A stretch of DNA of 9,379 nt from an uncultured Eubacteriales bacterium. Its GTDB lineage: Bacteria > Bacillota > Clostridia > Oscillospirales > Acutalibacteraceae. Shown piece after piece: positions 5,239-9,379 of the stretch (positions within the stretch are counted from its first letter, which is position 1; each line of letters starts with the position of its first letter). The notes under the pieces were generated by a model. That model saw only the letters and a list, made by a program, of their open reading frames with translations. It made no database searches and was not told where the DNA came from. The position numbers were made by a program, and so were the translations under genes. The stretch is from the NCBI GenBank assembly GCA_900321665.1, contig ONWY01000032.1, positions 1 through 9,379 of the forward strand, given 5' to 3'.

Positions 5239-8200
5239 ATGGATAATAACGGAAAAATACAAAATCGGTTAAAACCGGGGTTTTCGTCCTTAGGAATGTG
5301 GGCATTCTCTATCGGCACCAGTATCGGGTGGGGTTCTTTTATTGTCACCTGTAACACCTACCTGCTCAAATCCGGTATTTTAGGCACCGTGTTCGGTCTG
5401 CTTATCGGCATGGCGGTCATTTTTGTGATTACATGGAATTTGCAATATATGATTCGCTCTGCACCCGATGCCGGCGGCATTTATACCTTTGAAAAGCGCA
5501 CCGGCGGCAAAGATTTGGGCTTTTTGGCGTTTTGGTTCGTGCTGTTAACCTACCTGGCTATCTTGTGGGCAAACATTACCTCGGTGCCGCTGTTCGCCCG
5601 TTTCTTTATGGGCAATACATTCCAATTCGGCTTCCATTACAAAATATTCGGTTATGAAGTGTGGCTGGGCGAGGCGTTGCTTTCCATTGCCGCCGTGGTG
5701 GTGATAGGGCTGCTTTGCGCCAAGAGTGCCAAATTGCCGCGCCACCTGGTGAGCGTCGGCGCGGTGTTATTTGCCGTCGGCTTCACGGCGTGCGCCGTGG
5801 TGGCAGCCGTAAAGCACGACAGCGCGTTCAGCTACCAACCGCTGTATGCGGAGGGTTCGTCCTCTTTTGCGCAAATTGTGCGCATTGCGGCAATTTCCCC
5901 GTGGGCGTTTATCGGCTTTGAAAACATTTCGCATTTTTCGGAGGAATATAAATTCCCCATCAAAAAAGTGCGTACAATTTTAATTAGCAGCGTGGTGATT
6001 ACCACGGCGCTGTACCTGTTTGTATCGCTTCTTTCCGTTTCGGCGTATCCGCCGGAATATGACAGTTGGCTTGCCTATATCAGTGATATGGGCAATTTAG
6101 AGGGCATTAAGGCTGTGCCCGCGTTCTATGCTGCCAATCACTATTTGGGGCAGGCGGGCGTAACAATATTAATGGTATCCCTCTTTGCCGTGATTTTAAC
6201 CAGTTTAATCGGCAATATGCTCGCGCTCAGCCGTTTGCTGTTTGCAGCGGGCAGGGAAAAGGAGGCGCCGCGCCCCCTTGCAAAGTTAAATAAAAAAGGC
6301 ATTCCGCAAAATGCGGTGTATGCCGTTGCCGCCGTTTCGCTGCTCATTCCTTTCCTCGGCAGAACCGCCATCGGCTGGATTGTGGATGTTACCACCCTCG
6401 GCGCCACGCTGATTTACGGTTTAATCTCTCATGCGGTATTTTTATATGCCAAAAAATCAAATCGGAGGGTGGAAAAAGCAACCGGTACTGCGGGCATTAT
6501 TTTAATGGGTGTATTTTTGCTGCTGTTGCTTGTTCCCGGTCTGCTGCCGTTTAATGCAATGGAAACGGAAAGTTATTTCCTCTTTATCGTGTGGGCGCTG
6601 TTTGGGCTCATTTATTACCATGCTTTAATTCGGCGCGATACCGATACCGATTCCAACACCAAAACCCGCGTGGTCGTGTGGGTGCTGTTGTTACTTTTAG
6701 TGTTATTCGCTTCTATGATGTGGGTATCAAGGGCAACGGAATCCGCCGCCGACAACGCCATACAGCATATTTATGAATACCACGAAGCACATCCCGATGT
6801 CGGTTCCGCATGGGTGGAAGCGCAAAGGGCGGAGTTCTTGCACGAACAGGCGAAAAAAATCGGGCGCACTAACACCCTGTATACGGTGGTTTCCCTCGCG
6901 CTGTTTATTCTCTCAACCGGCATTATGCTCAACAATTATCAGGAAACCCGCAAACTCGGTAAGCGCCTTGCGGATGCCCGCGCGAAAGCCACTACGGACA
7001 CCCTGTCCGGTTTCAAAAACAAAGACGCTTTTGCACAGGCGGAAAAACGCTTAGATGAAATTATTGAAAGTGAAGAAGTTGCGTTTGCCATTGTGGTGTG
7101 CGATATCAATGGTCTTAAAATTATCAACGACACCAAGGGGCATAAGGCGGGTGACAACTATATTCTTGCGGCGTGCAAGGTCTTGCGCGATACCTTTGTA
7201 AAAAGCGAAATATACCGCGTCGGCGGCGATGAATTTGTGATAATTTGCGAGGGAGAAGATTACGAACAGCTGGACTCTCTTTTGCAAAAACTCGGCAATG
7301 CCAATCAAGCGGAAGAAACCGAAAACCGGGTGCAGTTTGCCTACGGTATGGCACGCTATGCGCAGGATTTGAGCGTGGCGGCAGTGTTTGAAAGAGCCGA
7401 TTTGCGCATGTATGAAACCAAGGCGCGCATGAAAGCCATTGAAACCCCCGCCGAGGCGGATACACAGGCGCTGTATGTGTTCCCCGAAGGGTTGAAAAAG
7501 GCGTATGAAAGCAGTGTGATTTCGTTTGTATTTTATCAAAATATTGACGGTAAGGCAGTGCCGATTCTTGTTTCGGATGGTTTTTGCCGCAATACGGGGA
7601 TGCAGCGCGAAAGCGTGATTCCGTGGCTGAAAGCAGGTATGTTTGAGCGTATGCATCCGGATGATGTGGGCATCGTTTCGGCGGTGAGCGAAAACTTTTT
7701 AAATAAGCGCAGCGGCTATGATGTGGTATTTCGTTGCCAAATCGGCTCTGCCGATGCCATTTCTGCTTCTAATCACGAGCATTATGTGTATATTCACGGT
7801 TTGGGTAAATGGCAAACCATGCCTGACGGTACGGAGTTGGCAGTCATTACCTATGCCAACTTATCGGCGGCACAGCGCTCCACCCGTGAGCAGGTGGAAG
7901 CCTATGCCCCGCGGCACAAAGATGTGTTCTATACCGACCCGCTCACGGAGTTGCCGAATATGAACTATTTGCATGAGTTCGGCGATGAAAAAATCAATGT
8001 GGTGCGTGCTGCGGGCAAAATACCCTATGTGGTCTATTTGGATATTTACGGCATGCAGTCGTATAATGCGAACTACGGTTATAAAGAGGGTGACAAACTC
8101 TTGTGTTTGTGCGCTGCCACGCTGCAAAAGCAATTGCCCGGGGCATTTGTTGCCCGCGGGTCGGATGACCACTTTATTCTCATCGCGCAGGCGGATAAGC

Positions 8201-9270
8201 CCTCTCAAATAGAGAAAAGGCTCTACAAGGCAAATAAAATCATTCGCAAATCGGCTTTCGGCAACACCTCCGGTGTGCGCTGCGGCGTGTTCACGGTAGA
8301 GAGCGGAGACACCGAGTTTATTGATGCCCTCGATTACGCCAAACAGGCGCTCAAGCGTATTGAACATAATATGACGCGTGAAGTGGCATTTTTCTTGCAA
8401 GAGAAGGGTGAAGCGTATTTGCGCGAACAGCATATTCTTGAAAATCTGGAAAAAGCCATTGAGCAGGGGCATATACGCGTGCACTATCACGGGTTATACC
8501 GTATGTCAAGCGGTAAGCTTGCGGCGTTTGAAGCCCTTGCCCGTTGGAATGACCCGGAGCGCGGCAAAATCTACCCGAGCGAGTTTATACCGGTGTTGCT
8601 CAAATACCACCAGTTATATAAATTAGATTTATTTATGTTTGAGCAGGTGTGCCGTGAGGTTCTCATTCGCCATGAACACGGGCTTTCGCATGTGCCGGTA
8701 TCCGTCAATTTCTCGCGCCAGGATTTTGACCACTTTGATGTGGTGGAAGAGATGAACCGCCTGTTCGAAAAATATGAGTTGGATAAATATATTGATAAAA
8801 GTTATTTCATTGTCGAGATTACGGAACAGGATTTGGCGCTCGGGCAAGAGAATTTGCGTGAGCAACTGCGTGCCATTCGTGCCAACGGTTACCGCTTGTG
8901 GATGGATGATTTCGGCAGCGGCTACTCTTCGCTGAATGTGTTCAGCCAGTTTGAGTTTGACCTCATTAAGTATGATATGGATTTGTTGCGCTGTTTAGAT
9001 GATAACGGCGGTGTGAACCGTGTGATATTAAGAGAATTTACGCGCGTGGCACAGGAACTGCGCATTCAAACCCTGATTGAAGGGGTGGAAACGCAGGAAC
9101 AGTATGATTTTGTCAAAGAAATCGGTTGTGAACTTGCACAGGGCTTCTATTTCCATAAACCCGAAACACTCAGTGCAGTGGTGGAGGAAATTGGAGCCGG
9201 CACCTTCGGCAGTGAATTTGAAAGCGCCGAAGAGCGAAACGAACTCAATAAGAATTGGAGAAATAAATAA
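5239..9270 (+). CDS. APC-family permease fused to GGDEF-PAS-(degenerate GGDEF)-EAL: putative transporter-type c-di-GMP receptor
   Basis: This 1343-residue protein appears to be an amino-acid/polyamine permease joined to c-di-GMP enzymes. Residues 1-470 form a roughly 12-helix APC fold: the unwound-helix motif GTSIGWG (26-32) in TM1, and the TM6 motif PWAFIGFEN (221-229) followed by HFSEEYKFP. Extra helices at about 478-497 and 547-565 enclose a roughly 50-residue helical extracytoplasmic loop. GGDEF1 (583-734) is intact (GGDEF at 662-666) but lacks the RxxD I-site. A PAS domain (745-878) carries ERMHPDD. GGDEF2 (897-1045) is degenerate (GSDDH, 974-978) and is probably non-catalytic. The EAL domain (1060-1310) keeps E1098 with R1102 (EALAR), N1157, E1193, D1223-D1224, K1244, D1246, E1281/E1284 and Q1301, so phosphodiesterase activity is likely; the usual QP near strand 1 is HG (1084-1085). 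It probably shares a transcript with the gene 79 bp upstream. The substrate, and whether it still transports, are unknown. The fusion is a continuous frame with no sign of a frameshift. Confidence 0.9.
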   Translation: MDNNGKIQNRLKPGFSSLGMWAFSIGTSIGWGSFIVTCNTYLLKSGILGTVFGLLIGMAVIFVITWNLQYMIRSAPDAGGIYTFEKRTGGKDLGFLAFWFVLLTYLAILWANITSVPLFARFFMGNTFQFGFHYKIFGYEVWLGEALLSIAAVVVIGLLCAKSAKLPRHLVSVGAVLFAVGFTACAVVAAVKHDSAFSYQPLYAEGSSSFAQIVRIAAISPWAFIGFENISHFSEEYKFPIKKVRTILISSVVITTALYLFVSLLSVSAYPPEYDSWLAYISDMGNLEGIKAVPAFYAANHYLGQAGVTILMVSLFAVILTSLIGNMLALSRLLFAAGREKEAPRPLAKLNKKGIPQNAVYAVAAVSLLIPFLGRTAIGWIVDVTTLGATLIYGLISHAVFLYAKKSNRRVEKATGTAGIILMGVFLLLLLVPGLLPFNAMETESYFLFIVWALFGLIYYHALIRRDTDTDSNTKTRVVVWVLLLLLVLFASMMWVSRATESAADNAIQHIYEYHEAHPDVGSAWVEAQRAEFLHEQAKKIGRTNTLYTVVSLALFILSTGIMLNNYQETRKLGKRLADARAKATTDTLSGFKNKDAFAQAEKRLDEIIESEEVAFAIVVCDINGLKIINDTKGHKAGDNYILAACKVLRDTFVKSEIYRVGGDEFVIICEGEDYEQLDSLLQKLGNANQAEETENRVQFAYGMARYAQDLSVAAVFERADLRMYETKARMKAIETPAEADTQALYVFPEGLKKAYESSVISFVFYQNIDGKAVPILVSDGFCRNTGMQRESVIPWLKAGMFERMHPDDVGIVSAVSENFLNKRSGYDVVFRCQIGSADAISASNHEHYVYIHGLGKWQTMPDGTELAVITYANLSAAQRSTREQVEAYAPRHKDVFYTDPLTELPNMNYLHEFGDEKINVVRAAGKIPYVVYLDIYGMQSYNANYGYKEGDKLLCLCAATLQKQLPGAFVARGSDDHFILIAQADKPSQIEKRLYKANKIIRKSAFGNTSGVRCGVFTVESGDTEFIDALDYAKQALKRIEHNMTREVAFFLQEKGEAYLREQHILENLEKAIEQGHIRVHYHGLYRMSSGKLAAFEALARWNDPERGKIYPSEFIPVLLKYHQLYKLDLFMFEQVCREVLIRHEHGLSHVPVSVNFSRQDFDHFDVVEEMNRLFEKYELDKYIDKSYFIVEITEQDLALGQENLREQLRAIRANGYRLWMDDFGSGYSSLNVFSQFEFDLIKYDMDLLRCLDDNGGVNRVILREFTRVAQELRIQTLIEGVETQEQYDFVKEIGCELAQGFYFHKPETLSAVVEEIGAGTFGSEFESAEERNELNKNWRNK

Positions 9271-9309
9271 AAATTCAGCCACCCCTGCGGGTGGCTGAAT
9301 TTTTATTTA
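9264..9309 (+). terminator. Strong Rho-independent terminator of the c-di-GMP operon
   Basis: A perfect 21-bp inverted repeat (9264-9284 with 9289-9309) has a GCCACCC/GGGTGGC core, a CTGC loop and flanking A/T runs. It includes the stop codon at 9268-9270. The symmetric A/T flanks would also stop transcription arriving from the right. Confidence 0.9.
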
Positions 9310-9310
9310 A

Positions 9311-9379
9311 GCAGTCGGCAGTCGGCAGTCGGCAGTCGGCAGTCGGCAGTCAGCAGTCGGCAGTCAGCAGTCGGCAGTC
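9311..9379. repeat. Heptanucleotide tandem repeat array (GCAGTCG/GCAGTCA), runs off the window
   Basis: There are nine complete 7-bp units plus six bases of a tenth, without interruption. Units 6 and 8 are GCAGTCA; all the others are GCAGTCG. It starts one base after the terminator stem. There are no spacers, so it is not CRISPR; the 7-bp period shifts the reading frame, so it is not a typical protein repeat. It resembles the short tandemly repeated heptamers known from cyanobacteria and, as I recall, seen in Clostridia intergenic DNA. The true length is unknown because the window ends inside it. Confidence 0.95.

Noticed and set aside
7051..8490. Long minus-strand open frames (201 and 209 residues) opposite the fusion gene
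   Set aside because: They lie antisense to clearly conserved GGDEF and PAS coding sequence, have no ribosome sites or recognisable motifs, and have His/Arg-rich shadow-type composition.
9311..9379. CRISPR array
   Set aside because: The unit is 7 bp with no spacers, and no cas gene is in the window.

Overview
The window looks like chromosomal DNA from a low-to-mid GC, Gram-positive gut-type Clostridia member, most likely an Oscillospirales/Ruminococcaceae relative. Three things point there: the style of the GGDEF/EAL proteins (a 7-helix N-terminus beginning MYYSAISVLA and tandem PAS-like modules), strong AGGAGG-like ribosome sites with consensus sigma-A promoters, and GC-rich palindromic intergenic repeats of a kind I associate with that group. 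This placement is inference from family resemblance; no rRNA or marker gene is present.

Layout: (1) 1-216 holds intergenic repeat hairpins and a consensus promoter. (2) 217-900 is a stand-alone priming sugar-phosphate transferase with its own promoter and terminator. (3) 926-1120 is a repeat-rich gap. (4) 1152-2516 on the minus strand is a two-helix membrane diguanylate cyclase with a product-inhibition (I) site. (5) 2517-2720 is a divergent promoter region. (6) 2721-5159 (+) is a 7-helix, triple-PAS-like diguanylate cyclase. (7) 5239-9270 (+), probably in the same operon, is a very large fusion of an APC-type amino-acid/polyamine permease, an extra two-helix hairpin, GGDEF, PAS, a degenerate GGDEF and EAL. 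(8) A strong terminator is followed by a 7-bp tandem repeat array that runs off the window end.

The unifying theme is cyclic-di-GMP. There are three intact GGDEF active sites in three proteins, one EAL phosphodiesterase domain and one degenerate GGDEF, all in membrane proteins that should sense extracytoplasmic or membrane signals. The most striking gene is the last one. It couples a solute transporter fold covalently to both synthesis and breakdown modules for c-di-GMP, which suggests a transporter-receptor that reports substrate availability. The neighbouring sugar transferase starts glycan assembly and could be an output of c-di-GMP control, but nothing in the sequence links it directly.
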